This document shows positions 48,081 through 61,751 of a stretch of DNA of 64,000 nucleotides, one piece after another. Origin of the DNA: Brachyhypopomus gauderio (taxonomy: Eukaryota; Chordata; Actinopteri; Gymnotiformes; Hypopomidae); NCBI RefSeq assembly GCF_052324685.1, contig NC_135212.1, positions 22,272,137 to 22,336,136 of the forward strand. The letters run 5' to 3'. Position 1 is the stretch's first letter; every line of letters begins with the position of its first letter. The notes beneath the pieces were generated by a model. The model was not told the DNA's origin. It worked only from the letters and a program-made list of their open reading frames with translations, and searched no databases. The position numbers were made by a program, and so were the translations under genes.

Positions 48081-50955
48081 GTCACCCTAGACATTGTGGC
48101 CTGGGTTCTGTTCCATGTCATTGCTGACATCACAGATCTTATGCTCCTAACCAGTCCTGTCCAGCTCCGGTTCCGCCCTGGCCCCTCCCACTTATTACCG
48201 ATCGCTTCTGTCAGTCATCACTGTGCATGTGTCTATGTGCGAGTACAGGACAACCCATGTCGCTGGACATTTTTAAAGTAACAATTCTAATAGCTTTACA
48301 TCACCACCTCTGAAGAATATCAATCAGAAAAAGATGTATGGTTATATTTAAAATTTTAAATATTTTTAAACATTACAACACTCAAATCAGAATGAACACA
48401 TATATTCATAGTGAACGATCGTATTCCCAACTATTCATGGTGAAACTATTAGCTATTTTATTAACGGGCTACTTTTATTTTATTTATAGCGCACTTTCAA
48501 ATAGCCTAAACGTTTCATTTATATATATATATATATACAGTGTGTTGCTGTGACGGAAAATCACCCGCCACGCGATGTCGCACTCTCCTTATTTAACATA
48601 AATGCTGTCTGTGTAAAAATGAGTATAACACGGGCGACAGAAAAGAAAAATCATAAAAATGAAGCCACAGTCAGTTGCAAAATATAAAATGAAATTGCAA
48701 ACAAATTAATTTTGCTCCTTCTTGGAGAGTTTTCCGTTTGCGCGCACCAATCCCTCCAATCCCCCACAAATTTAATCTGCACTTCTGTGTTGACCATTTT
48801 TACACGGGGAGGTGAGACGTGTGCCAAGACGCTCTGTAAAATTACACCCAGTTCACACTAGCCAGACTCAGTTCTGCATTATTGCCTTAAATGCCACAGA
48901 AAACGTATGTTATGTTATATGGAAAGAAATCCGAATTTATACAGATTGGATACATTTTGGCCATGTTCATATTACACGCCATTACAAATCGTAAGTGATC
49001 TGTAACGGGAATGATTTTCGAAACGCAGATTTTTCTATTCGTTTTAAGCACATTTAATCTGCGATGAGGTTTTTGTTTGTTTGTTTTTTGAATGACGACT
49101 AACAGTTTGTCAGCTGTACATGATCAAGTCAAGAAGGCAGAAAAAGATCGGGTTAGTTTTAGTCGTGTCGGCAGCTATTACCGTTTATCCACATAATCAA
49201 AAATACACATGAAATCGTGTCTGTTCTCATGGCCAGAAATCGGATAAAAATCCTATATAGAAGCGCATACGAACGTGACTCAAATCTGATAGCACAAGAT
49301 TCTCTATGTTCACACATAGAGAGACAAGAAAAATCAGACGCGACCATATTCATGATATAAATAAATACCGAACAGGTAAATGTTTTTTCACAATTACTGT
49401 TGCACTTCTCTTTGTTTTGAAGGTTACTGTGCTAAGCATGACTACATGCGATGTGAATGTAGTCATTTGTACGTGGTCCTGCATCAGATTTGTATGCCAT
49501 TCGTGGCTACAGTCTTGAATGACATCAGGCAGATGGGATTTCAAGTGGCTTTTTGCCTATAGGCTACACATGCTTAGCGCAGTTCAGTCAACTCTCTTTG
49601 TGCACTGGGTCATAGTCATGCTTGAACAGAAAAGGGTTTCCCCTAAACGTTCCCACAAAGTTGGAAGCATAAAATTGTGTGTTGTACACCACTCCGGTCG
49701 ATGCCTGGCCATGTTTGGTCTGCAGTAGGCTTGTCTGCAGCAGCTCACCCATGGAAACCTGCTATGAAGGTCCTAGTGTACAATGTTTGTGCTGATATTA
49801 ACGTCAGAGGAGGTTTGGGACTCTGTAGTTGTTCAGTCAGCAGAGCATTGACAACTTTTATGTAACTCGGGGTGCCCGGAGTTGCTGTTGATCCTAAACA
49901 CTTCTGCTTTTCAATAAAAGCACTCATACTTGATCATGGAATAAACTAGAAGGGAATACATCTCACAAACTGACTTGTTGCAATGAGATCACTGAATAAA
50001 ACCGAAATACTTGAATACAATTATTTAGAGGTTCATCCCGATACTGTTGTCCATATAGTGTATGTGCAAAGAGCAAAGTAATTAATATATAAGAGTACCA
50101 GGGACATTTGTGCTCAAAAAGCTTTTCTGCATGAAGCAACTGTAAAATCAAGAACTTCCTACTGAAAGCTCGAACCACACATTCATCAAAGATTGTATAG
50201 TGTAAAAATATTACATCTATATTCACGTTTTGTTATGATCAGTCTTGATTGGTCTGTAACAGAAAGATTGTAGTGATGGATTGACAGTTAATACTGTGAC
50301 TGATGTAAACTGCAGCAAAGTGAAACAATACACATGCTCAGACACAGAAGATGGGATGATGTATACATGTATAGATGAGTATGGAAATGACTCACCAGGA
50401 AGGCTGTTGCTGAAAAGAGAAACCAACAAACAAACAAACAAAACCCCACACTAACTGTACAAGGATCAACTCACCAACCTAACAGAAAACTAAAAAGGGA
50501 GTGGAACAAAAACACTCACTGACATAACCCTTCTTACATATCCACAAAAAATAGTAACAGACACAAACAGCGACCAATCCTACACCTTGTGTGATACGTA
50601 CAATGAATGTTCAAAACAGAACGGCTCCCTTGAGGCTTGTAGAGATGCCAGATTTGCAGCTGCGCCAACACAGGGTGCATGATGTCATTACAGGGGGGAC
50701 AAAGGACAGGTGTCCCAGTCAGGTGTTGTACCAGATGGAGATGGACAGAGAACTAAGCATATACCTGAACACACACCATCATGGCGGAGCATAATATGTA
50801 GAATGTGCAGATATTTATAGTATCTTGTGTTGCATTTTATGGAAGTAAACCAGAAACAGTGTCTAATGGGACAAGACATTAAGGTGAATGATGAAATTGC
50901 AACATTTAAAAGGTGTCAAACTGATGCATGGTCCTATATATGTATCATGGAGGGA
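48081..50955. other. Intergenic, no gene recognised
   Basis: AT-rich with a short TA run at about 48519-48536. No gene or classifiable transposon is seen. Confidence 0.5.
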
Positions 50956-50959
50956 ATCT

Positions 50960-51780
50960 ACATCCACTCCATGTAGACTCTCCACTGGTGTCCCTCTGGG
51001 CTCAGTGCTATCTCTACACTTTCTTGGAGATGTAATGTTGTCTATACACTATACTGATGGAACTTAACTACCGTAATCCTTTCCTTCCGACATCTGATAC
51101 TCAGGTTTCCATCTGATATCACCATGGCTCTCTGACAATTCTTCATGGCTGGTGGCTCATCCCACCTCAACCCCAGCAAAACCGACCATCTGTACATCCA
51201 AGTATCTCCTGAACCTAATGTTTCCATTGGGAAACCTCTGGTCACTCCATCTGAAGCTGCATACAATCTTGGCGTAACTTTGAATAACCATTTTTCATTC
51301 CCAACTCATGTTTCAAACATTGACTTGGTCAGGCTGGTGTCTCCTTAGCAACTTGTGAAGGATTTTATCCTTTCTCCCAGTTACTTGTTCAGTCTTTTCT
51401 CAGGGCTTGACTATTGCAATTTGCTACTTGCTGGTCTTCCTGTATGGGACATCAGGCCCCTATGATTGATCCAAAACACAGCACAGTTGGTTTTCAATCA
51501 TCTAAAGCTAAAAGCTCACTCGTGTTACTTCACTTCTGCATTCCCTTTACTGGCTTCCAGTAGCTGCTTGCATCAGATTTAAAACCCTGATGCTTGCCCA
51601 CAAAGCCAAGAATAGATCATCTGCTCCCTATATGAAGGTGATGACATTCCATGCCATTCCATGCTTCAAATTTCAAGTACTTGGCTCAATGCAACATCTT
51701 TCAAGTCCCATGGAAGACAAACATCAAAACTCTTCTCTGTCCTGGTTCCCAGGCGGTGGAGCGAACTTCCATTAGGGGGT
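50960..51780 (+). mobile_element. Decayed L2-type LINE, plus strand
   Basis: Readable pieces in shifting frames: STGVPLGSVLS near 50977, HLNPSKTDHLYIQ at about 51160, LGVTLNNHFSF at about 51270, LDYCNLLLAGLP at about 51410 and SHGRQTSKLFSVLVPRRWSE at about 51710. These match the order of the better L2-type copy at 46933-48020, on the other strand. Stops and frameshifts are many. Confidence 0.82.
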
Positions 51781-52520
51781 GTTGGGAAGTGCCACAGCAG
51801 CTGAGAGAGGTTGAGACAGCATAACATCATTAGTAGGTTTACCTCAGTAGAAAGAGAGAAAAGATTATTAGGCATGTCTAAGTACAGAAAAGTGTAACTT
51901 AATGGGTTCATTTTAGCTATGGCAGCACAGCTAAAAGGGTAGAACCAAAAGGTAGCACAGGCTCCCTGGGGCTTCAGCACTCTGCCGCTGTCAGTCAACA
52001 AACTTGAGTGAAATAAAAGAGGAAGTGACAGCATCATAACATCCTAGTTAATCATAAGTCTGAATGCCCATTAACCCCAGATCAACACCTTAACCTAAGA
52101 AGGGAAACATTTAATAACATTCTTAACTACACAAATGGGTTTGCAGTCTAGCTTTAAATACTGAGTCTGATTCTCGAACAGGGAGGTTATTCCATAGCAT
52201 GGCAGGTTTATAGGAAAAGGCTGTGCCCCTGTAGTAGTGTTCCTTATTCTAGGTACTAAAAAGCCTGCACCTTTTGATCTAAGCATACATTGTGGATCAT
52301 AGTGCACCAGGAGTTTGTTGAGGTACTGTGGGGCAATTAGAAGTAGTTTACAATCAGTTTGAAATTTGACTGGGAGCCAGTGTAATGTTGCTAAGATAGG
52401 GGTAATGTTATCAAATGTACCAGTTCTGTTAAGAACTCTGGGTTAGCATTTTGAAGGATTAAAGGTTATTTAAACACCTAGTAGTACAGCCAGACAGTAA
52501 GGCATTAAAGTAGTCCAATC
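51781..52520 (-). mobile_element. Decayed non-LTR element fragment, minus strand
   Basis: On the minus strand near 52380-52100 one reads LHWLPVKFQTDCKLLLIAPQ, LVHYDPQCMLRSKGAGFLVP and IRNTTTGAQPF. This resembles the C-terminal end of fish CR1/L2/Rex-type ORF2 (HWLPVKxRIxFKxLLLxYKxLNG). The downstream part is untranslated-like. Confidence 0.7.
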
Positions 52521-54202
52521 TGGAAGTGATAAATTATGTTCCTTGATATATATTATTATATTAAATTGATAGCCTATATTGAATTATTATATTGATTATT
52601 AAGGATACGCAGAGAGCACTATTTTAATACTATTTTATATTATTTGTTGAGGCATCTAAATTTGTATTTATATTCGTATAAAAGGGCACCAAGCAAATGA
52701 GTTGGTTTAAAATACTCTGCTAACTATGGAGATAACCTAACTAGTAGACAACGGAGCTAATTAGCCAGATATAGACTCTGTATCAAAACAATCACACAAA
52801 AGATAGACATACTTCTGAAGTGCTAAAAACACAGGCTAAGTTAAATGTCTAAATGGAGTATGGTAATGGAGTATGGTAACCTAATGTGCCCTGTGCACAC
52901 GCTACGATGCTTCTAAAATAGAAATACCAGAGTGGTTCAGCCACTTTGCTGGATATAGAGAAAGAGTGTGATTAGGCCACACCCACAACACAGGGAAAAA
53001 CAACTCTGTAAAAAAGTTTACATGATTCCAAAATGTAAAAACGATATCATAGTTGGCCCTATAGTTGACTTAGACAGACGGGCTCTCATGCGTAGGTATT
53101 TTAAGTGATCGTAATAGTATCAATGTCTGTGTGCAGCAGCCTTATTTGTGTCAGGCAGTACGGATTTCTTAACCGTGAGTACAGATTTTCCCTTTCTAAT
53201 AAGTGACCCCTTGGGGGCTCAGTTTTAAAATCCAAACTGTGAGTTATAGCTAGGTAAAGTACATTGTGTAGTACAATATCAATTAAGCAATGTCTAACTA
53301 GACATTGGTCTAGCTATAATTTACAGCCCACAACAAAATAGCCTCAGGTAGGTCTTGCATGGGGCAACATTTAAATTGATAATTGGTTAAACCAGAAAAC
53401 CAATTCTTAGCAGCAAACAAGAATCAATTCGGAAAAACCAATTTCCACTCCAAAAATCCATTTTAATCCAATTTAACTATTGCTTATGTAGCATTTTTTA
53501 AGTGGAGGAGGGATTACTATATTGAACCAGGAACTAAGGTGCCAACTGTGTAATGCAAACTGGTAGTTATAAGAATGTTCTCATACCTGATCTGTGAGCA
53601 CAGATTATGCCACAATGCTCCTTCAGTACTAGATAATCTATTAGGAGTAGTGAGGACTGTTTACAATCACAGTTGTGTCTTGGTTACATCATTTACACAT
53701 CAATTTATTTTTCCATTCATAAATTAGATTTGTTTAATAAGATGGCAACTCCATTGTTTTAACTGGATGTTTTAAATTACAAGGAGTTTTAAAAAAGAAA
53801 CCTGCATACAATTGTAATATATACAATTGTTATATTTGTGTATAAACTTTGTCAAGTAGTACATCACAGACATCTTAGATATAGGCCTCCCTTATATGAT
53901 TAGCTATAAGGCTAAGTAATGTAAGATACATTATATGATGCCAAATACTTCAAAAGGTTATGTACTATTGCAAACTGAGCTACAAGTGATGAGGAACAAC
54001 ACAATTAAAACCCTGGATTATACATGTCAAAATCTACAGTACAAAATGGTCTTTCAGCAGACAACCAATAATAGGCTACATCAGCAAGACCAAAATCGGT
54101 TACATGAATTAAATACGCACTCAACATAAACCCACGACTAGTATCCTGTTCTATTTTTTCAGCAATAACAAGTGGGTGTCATGTTCTGAACAACTGACTC
54201 AC
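52521..54202. other. Intergenic, no gene recognised
   Basis: AT-rich. It may include the decayed body of the element whose tail is at 54203. Nothing else is supported. Confidence 0.5.
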
Positions 54203-54256
54203 TTTGTAAGTCATTCTGGATTAGAGCGTGTGCTAATGCCCTAAACGTAATGTAAT
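54203..54256 (+). mobile_element. Decayed L2-type 3' tail
   Basis: TTTGTAAGTCATTCTGGATT, AGAGCGTGTGCTAATGCC and TAAACGTAATGTAATA align base for base, with substitutions, to the tail of the L2-type element at 46666-46735, on the opposite strand. Confidence 0.78.
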
Positions 54257-54361
54257 ATACATGGAAAATGTAATTGTTTTGGGCAAGACAGATGGAAGTT
54301 AGCTAGAAGCTAATAGGCCTAGCCTCTGTCTACATCTCTAATAAACCAGCGTGGAGCACGA

Positions 54362-54492
<131 letters not shown>

Positions 54493-54839
54493 TTTTTTCA
54501 AATTACACTATTACACTATTGCTAATTAAGTAAATAAACAAACGATCTAAATACATAAAATATTCTTGAGGTTATTTGAATGTGTGCATTTTAATCCTAC
54601 ACATGTATCTGGAAAAGTCCAGTAAGTATGATAATAAATCTTTGACGCTGGGCTAAATGTTCTACAATATAATTTTCCGTGTGTGTTGTTCTTCGCATCA
54701 CTTCCAATCTCATTATAGGCTGTAATGGCTGATGCACTGGAATGAAGTGCAGAAATGCATATGCTGCTTCTTCTTCCCAGAATGCTAGAGTGAGAGGAAG
54801 TTGTCTGCGCTTACGCCCAAACACAGGGGCAGCCCCCTC

Positions 54840-55024
54840 TAACAGGATAACAGCACAGCCCAGAACGAGGAGGACAGACGGAGAGACCAGGCGACTGCGG
54901 CGGAGAGACATGGCCCGGAGACGACGATTCACCGAGAAGTTCCCCAAGAAAAGGGGGAAAATCACCGAAAAGAATGCTGCCCTCGTGTTCAGATGAAAAG
55001 CCAGAACGTCTCTTTTGGACCTTG
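54840..55024 (+). ncRNA. chaserr: chaserr candidate exon 1 and promoter
   Basis: A locally CpG- and purine-rich segment in an AT-rich area, ending in the donor TTG|GTAAGA. The transcription start is not determinable. Open frames on both strands here are by-products of the composition. Confidence 0.55.
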
Positions 55025-56472
55025 GTAAGATTTCGTTATGAAGTGAAGTGTAAGACCGCGATTAGACGAGTTTAAAGATGTTCCAATATGGTGGATGTGA
55101 AGAAGGTTTGAAGGGGTGTTGTTAAAATGGCCATGATGAGTACAGCGCCAAGAAAGGAAAATATTTTTGTCGGTTAAATTAAAGCTTGCCGAGATATTTA
55201 CGTTGTGAAATTATACAGGGAAACATTGTTTTGTTCGCTATGAATGGTAAACATTTCAAAACTTGGCAATGAAGGAAAAACAGCAATTTACTGACTACGC
55301 AGTTAAATTGTGCTTTGTCCTTGGGAGGACAAACGTCCTTGCCAGAACTGTATAAGGAAAAATGAATAAAATTTTTAAAATCTTGTTAAAAATCAAACGG
55401 ATGTGCTGCAACTGCTATTTGAACATTTGGAGGTAACATTATGTTCATTTGAAAGCGTAATTTAAGAAGAAAACCTTTTAAATATTTTTTATTTATATAC
55501 TTTGTGTTAATTATTATAAAATTGTTTTTCTTCTACTGTTCTTTATTTTTTATGTAACACAAATAATACTGTCACTGTAGCTGCAACTACTGTAAGATTT
55601 AGAACCAAACTAATTTTTATATTATTTGTTGCTATACCCAGTTGTTATTTGCATATAAAATTAAATCTTTATACATTTATTTCCTTATTGTTTTTTTTTC
55701 TCCATTTGAGATGTGCAATGTAAATGTCAGTTACATTCATTGTGCTTTTAACATTTCTACAGTATTTTTTGGTTTTAAATAATAGGGTGTTGGCTTTTAA
55801 CCCTTTGTGGTGCAGAAAAGGATCCATTTTCTTGTTATATTTCATTTTTTTTAAACTTGCTTTTTTTTGTCTTGATTATAGTTTTGTTTTGTGAAGTACA
55901 TTTTCTTTTGATTTGGAGAGTCCAGAGAGCTAAGAATACCCAAAATTATTCAATTAATAGTAAATGCTGCTATATTACTAGTCATGGTTAATCAAGGATT
56001 TTTCTCCAATGTCGACAAAGGAGAACTGCATGTAAAATATTTGCAGTCTGTTCTAAGTTTTCTTAAAGTGTATTTAAATTACTAAAACCTGGGGATAGTA
56101 CTCAGTAGATCTGTGTATGAAGATTGTATGTGGAATGTGTATTCAACTTGTGTGAACAATTTTTAATATCTGTGTGAACAATATTATTATATCTGTGAAC
56201 AATGTTATAAAGACATCTAAGCATAAATGACAAAAAGGTGATTTTGTAACGATTTGCTAGTGTAGAAGAGTAACTATTACTCCTGCATTGATAAATTTCA
56301 CACAAAAAAGTCTAAACTCATTTTCATTAAAAAATCGTCTAAGGCTGTCACCAGGACACTTAAATGTCAAATTTAAATAGTACTTTGCTACAAAACTTGC
56401 CCGATTTGAATAAAATTCAAATGGCCAAAGTTGCTTGTAATAATCTAATTGTATGAAAAATCTTGTGTACAG

Positions 56473-56532
56473 GCATCATTACATCTGGACAAAAGATGAT
56501 AGAAGAATATTTGATTCCATTGTGCTGACCAG
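56473..56532 (+). ncRNA. chaserr: chaserr candidate exon 2
   Basis: Acceptor gtgtacag|GC and donor CCAG|GTAAGG. 60 nt, with AAGATGA at 56493-56499. Confidence 0.6.
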
Positions 56533-56657
56533 GTAAGGGTCCCCCACCCATGTAATTTGGGGCTGTTTCATTTTTACAGCCACTAGGGTGTGTTGCAAAT
56601 CAAGAAATCATAAATTTGGTTTTAGCTAGGCTCAAATTTTCTTTTTTCTCTTTAAAG

Positions 56658-56711
56658 GATCCCATTCTGTGTACTTCCATCGATGTTGAAGAAAGACGCA
56701 AATGTTTCCTT
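56658..56711 (+). ncRNA. chaserr: chaserr candidate exon 3
   Basis: Acceptor tttctctttaaag|GA with a good pyrimidine tract, donor CCTT|GTAAGT. 54 nt. Confidence 0.58.
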
Positions 56712-59329
56712 GTAAGTATTCTACCTATAGGAGCAAATAGGTATTAACAAAGAATATGTACGTCCTCGGCAGTAGCGTAGGCCAGTTTTGGTCTATTTCT
56801 AGCTTCGAATATGGCTGATTATTGTAGTTAAGCCAATAATGGTTGCATATCAAAAGAAGAAAACTAATGCAGAACAGATATTTAAAGTCAAAGAACAGTG
56901 ACAACCATAATTTGTAATATATCAATAAAGATGTAAAAAACAAATTAGCATGGAAACAATTTTGATTTAGATGGTGATTCTTGAATACACCAAATTTTGG
57001 TAATGTGCAAGCTGATCATTAGCTACTAATTTATTTGTTTGCAACCACAATGGGAAAGCAAAATTTATATTTCAAAATAATAGCTAAATATAATCACATC
57101 TACGAAAACCTAAACTTTTGATTTCCCAAACATGCACCTTTTCCAACAATTCTCTTTATTAGCTAACACTTTGTGCACATACAAAATAAAATACGGTTTA
57201 GTATGACATTGGAAATGAATCGATCTCATTAACTTTTTTGCCTTTATGAAACAAATTCGTAGCGTTTCATAAAGAAAATATTTAGATTATTGTAAGAATA
57301 ATTGGACAAAAATTTGTACACACGTGCAATCAAGATATGTCATCTATGGTTAAAAGATTTTAAAGTCTAAATCACATTGGTTTTGAATATTGCTTGTTTC
57401 ATGCATGTTAAATCACAAGATTACATCCGGATAGGGAATATCCACATAAATGTGTAAACAAACCCAAGATCCATTTAAATATGATTCAAATCCAATCACT
57501 CAAACCACTTCAGGCGCATTTAAACCAGACGTTACACAAGTGATTTCCCTGATCCACATTTTGAAACCAAAACCCATACTCCTCCAAATTACATAACATG
57601 ATGTAAGCACCCAGAAACTACCGCAAAATGGAAACACAGTTGATGTTTTTCTGCTAACTTTGGAGAAATTAAAATCCACCATAAAATTGCAAGTTACATT
57701 AGTGTGTAGCAATGATGATTTGAATGGATTTATTGGGGAGTAAAAAGGAATCTGAATTCAATATAACTAATTAGTGACACATTTGACTACGTAGTGATCT
57801 TGCATGTGGTCAGTCTTGTTTTGAATCAGTCCAGATACAAGACACATGGAATGACCAAGTGTGAACAGGATTACTGAGAGCCATTCATGTTTTTGTCACA
57901 TAAAACAATACAGTCCAACCTTTTTGCCAACATCTTTTATTGTATTTGATTTGTTATGATCTTTAACTTTCATATCCAAGCTTTGCTTATGGATTAAAAT
58001 ATTGGGTTAACAGATCACTTAACTATCACTGTGTAAATGTTGCTCACAGACACAAGCTCCTGAGTAAATGTTCTAGGCTAATTAATGAACAATCATTACA
58101 TGCATTCCAAACCCCTGATGTCACTCAGTACTGCCATCAGCATTTATACAGCAATGGATTAGACATTCAGCAGTTGTTGAAGATTGTCCTCTCTACTTGT
58201 CCAGCATTCCAAGACAATTTCATGTATTTGTGGCATCTTTCTTATTTATAATTATTTTTCACTTTAACATTTCTGAGTGTAGAAACTAAAATTACTGCCA
58301 CTCAAGTAAACAAATAATAAAAAAACATCTTGTGATGTAAATTCTTGATGTGACAGAACTAGAGCTATAGGATGAGCTGATTATTTTGGTCAAGTTCCTT
58401 ACAGAAACTTAGGGTGGGGATTTAAACAAGCATTAATATATGTTTGTTAGGGGGTGGTAAAATATATTCTGGAGCACAAACATCCTTCTGGAATTCATTA
58501 TGTCTGCAACTCAAATCTAACATCATGGCCTGCGTTACAGTTAACATTTGTGTTCATTTACCATTATACATTTTAACTCTATGGAAGTTCATTCTGTGAG
58601 GCTCTGCTTACGGTCATAGGCGTCCTGATATCATAGGCTAAGAAACCATTTAGAAGGACATGGGCTTAAGTGAATAAGAGCTCAGGGGATTTCACAGGAT
58701 GCGTAATAGTATTTCCTTGATCACATAGTTATATCGTCAAAGACCATCATTTTGGTGTTGTCATCAATGCACATTCTGTTAAAAAGAATTGACAACAGGT
58801 ACAGTGGCAGGTGTAATGTATAATATATGTGTATGTGTATTATAAAATCAACAAAATGAAGTACTTATAAAAATGATTTGAGGCACATGGTAAAGGAAAT
58901 GTAAATCACTAAAAGAAAAAAAGCACTACTGGTTGAAATTACAATAATATGGAATTCTGGTTTTCTCAAATCAGGCACAGTTTACCAGATACAAAAATTA
59001 AGTTATGTGCTGTGTGCTTCAGTGTTCAATGAAGCTCAAGAAGACCTATATACAAGTGTATATAACAAGTGTGTTTTTGAGTTAATACTAAGCTAGATGG
59101 GGTTTTCTCCCTCTAATACTGAGATTAGCACAAACTGCAGTATACATATATTGTGAAGTTCAAACTTGTACTGCCAATTTTGTCAGTTCCTATTAAACAT
59201 TCTTTAGTTGCTTTATGATAAGCTTTTCTAACATCTCCTTTCAAGACAGCTATAAAAAAATTATACAGCCTTTGCCAATATCTACCACCGACTTGGCCAC
59301 TAAAGGAATCTGTCCCCTTTAGTCCGACA

Positions 59330-59348
59330 CCCCCCCCCCCCCCCCCCC
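59330..59348. repeat. Poly-C run (19 nt)
   Basis: Uninterrupted C run, in the long intron between candidate lncRNA exons 3 and 4. Confidence 0.9.
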
Positions 59349-59877
59349 ATCCAAACATTTCTCCCAAGCCCCGCCCTCCAATGACATGCATGCAGAATGC
59401 ACACCCAACACAATTGTTGAAGTTTTCTGATTGGTTAATACAGCTAGACCTTGTTCTTCTACTAACTGTTTTACTAATGACTAAAGATATAAAGTGTTGG
59501 ATTTTTTCCCCCCGACCTTAAACAAAAGTCAGTGTATATGAATTCTCAATTTGTCTAATTTCACAGTTCAACAATCACATAATGTATTCCATCATCTACC
59601 TATGCATCTGTTTGTCAATTTGTGCATTTGCTTAAATTCAATTTTTGCTAATAATTGCTTAATATAATGAAAATATGAATATTATATGGAGGTGATGTGC
59701 TACATTTCAAATTAATTATAGAGAGAAGGGTAAATCTTGAGCGAACCTTATTGCAAGCAATAACATTGGGGCAATCATGCATCAGTTTAACAAGACTGAT
59801 GTTAACATGTACTAGTATTATTATCTAGTACAGTATTATTTCCTCTCAGTTTAAGCAGTTCTGTTTTTTCCCCTTAG

Positions 59878-59935
59878 CAGAAGAGGTCTGCTTGAGGACA
59901 TGGCTTTGATTGTACTAAGAAAAGAAGACAGCTTG
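59878..59935 (+). ncRNA. chaserr: chaserr candidate exon 4 with tandem acceptor
   Basis: Pyrimidine-rich ctgttttttccccttag|CAG gives two possible acceptors three bases apart (59878 or 59881). Donor CTTG|GTAAGT. 55 or 58 nt. Confidence 0.58.
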
Positions 59936-60173
59936 GTAAGTCCATACACTATTGCCCTTGTACCTGTGGTGTGTTGCATCACATGTCTGTCATTGTGGTG
60001 TATTAGGATGTTCATTTGTGGTATTGTCTCCACTTGGCAAATAACAGGACACATTTGGTTTTGATATTGGTTATCAGTTGAGCAGATTTACTCTAAAGCA
60101 AATTCATTCAAAACAAATTATTTTGCACTCTTTAAAGATGAAGATCTGAATGAGCAGACTCACCCAAGGAATT

Positions 60174-60194
60174 GGGGGGGGGGGGGGGGGGGGG
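60174..60194. repeat. Poly-G run (21 nt)
   Basis: Uninterrupted G run, in the intron before the candidate last lncRNA exon. Confidence 0.9.
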
Positions 60195-61751
60195 TCTGCT
60201 ATAGCAATAGCTGGTAATTGATCTTCAAAGGGATTTCCATCTGACAACTCTTGACAATTTACTATAGTCTATCTTCCCTCCCACCCCACACATGACATTT
60301 CCCCTGATGTAGTCTTATGACCACGTACATTTTCAATGGATTTCTACTTTTTCGGAGTCTGGATATTCTTTATTGCCATCCTCTTGGGGCAGTGCCCTAC
60401 CACTTGAAATGGACCTTTTTCCCTGTGGAAGGCATGAGACTGACATCTCAATATGGAATCGATTCCTGCTTTTTGTGTAACATTTTACACATCCGTCCGG
60501 ATCCTGCGCAGGTGCAGGCATGTTTCTTTCATTTAACCAGCAGCATTTTCTGGATAACTCTTGCTTGTTCTTGAACTTTAACATCTCTCAGGTCTAAAAT
60601 TAGGCCAGCATGGTGCGTGATTAAGAGGTTGCACTCTTGTATTTGGGCTGCTATGCCTTGTTTTTGTTGTCTTATTGAGGTTGGGCAAAATGTCATGCTA
60701 GCATAGTGTTTGACACCAACCTATCAAGTGAATTCAATTGGTTGTCGTGTTTTAGGATTTTTCATGATTCAACTCTTTGTAACTTTGTAATGGGGGATGG
60801 ATGCAATCTTCAAAAAAACCTTTTTGATCAAGTTTCCATTACATTTAGCTGACTTGAGTTGACTAACCTATGGGCTACTGAGTTGAAACTTCTAAATATA
60901 ATGTAATTACACCATGTCATGTTATTACCTAATTTATTGCTAGTGTTCATTAAAAGATAGCACTTGATTGTTCGTTATTCTCTTCAGAATTTTACTTAAA
61001 GCATGCTTTAATTAAAAACCTCACATACACAGTCGTATCTTGTGAAACACCAGTGAAGTGTTAGGGCAGTTAAAGTTGCCCCCCACTCATCCAACCCCAA
61101 AAGCCATTTGCAAGATCCAATGACAGACATGTGATGTACAAGACCAGAAATGTGTTCAAATGTGGATGTTTTGTGGTGTGACAATTGTACTGCTTTAGTT
61201 GTCTCTGAAGCTTACTTGTCATGAACGGATAGAGGCGTGGTGTTAAGATTTTAGTTTGAATCGTTGTGGGTTGCCTTTACTGAGGTTTATTCCCCTTTTC
61301 TTTTTTTTCCCCTCGGGATTGCATTACAGTGAATTTAGTAAACACTGTTAGTAATTGGAGCTACATGCATGAGCGGGCATGCATATATTTTGTTGTGAAA
61401 GTCGGTATGGTTTAAATGGTAGCATGTAGAATTTTGACATGGATATGAGAAAAGAAACTGCCAGACTTGAATTTAAAATTGAGCATCGTGATGAATTTAA
61501 ACTTGGTGGTTTTACATAGATAATTGTTTAAGCTTTTACTAGCTATTCGACTTGATTTTTTGGTGCATTTTTCAATGTTACCATGAAGCTAGCTAAATTC
61601 TGCTTTTGTTTTGATTGTGATATATGCTCTTTATCATGTTATGGTATAGCTAGGTTAGTAGCTAGAGTAGTATATTTTTATAGAAAGTTGTTGCTTTCTC
61701 AGCGCACTTGGGGTTTACATGTTTTCCCTTCTCCTTTTTGATTTCATTAAG

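Noticed and set aside
54597..54996. Overlapping frames on both strands (122 and 84 codons) at the candidate chaserr promoter
   Set aside because: CpG-rich composition lowers stop frequency. No start context, domain or splice continuation supports coding.
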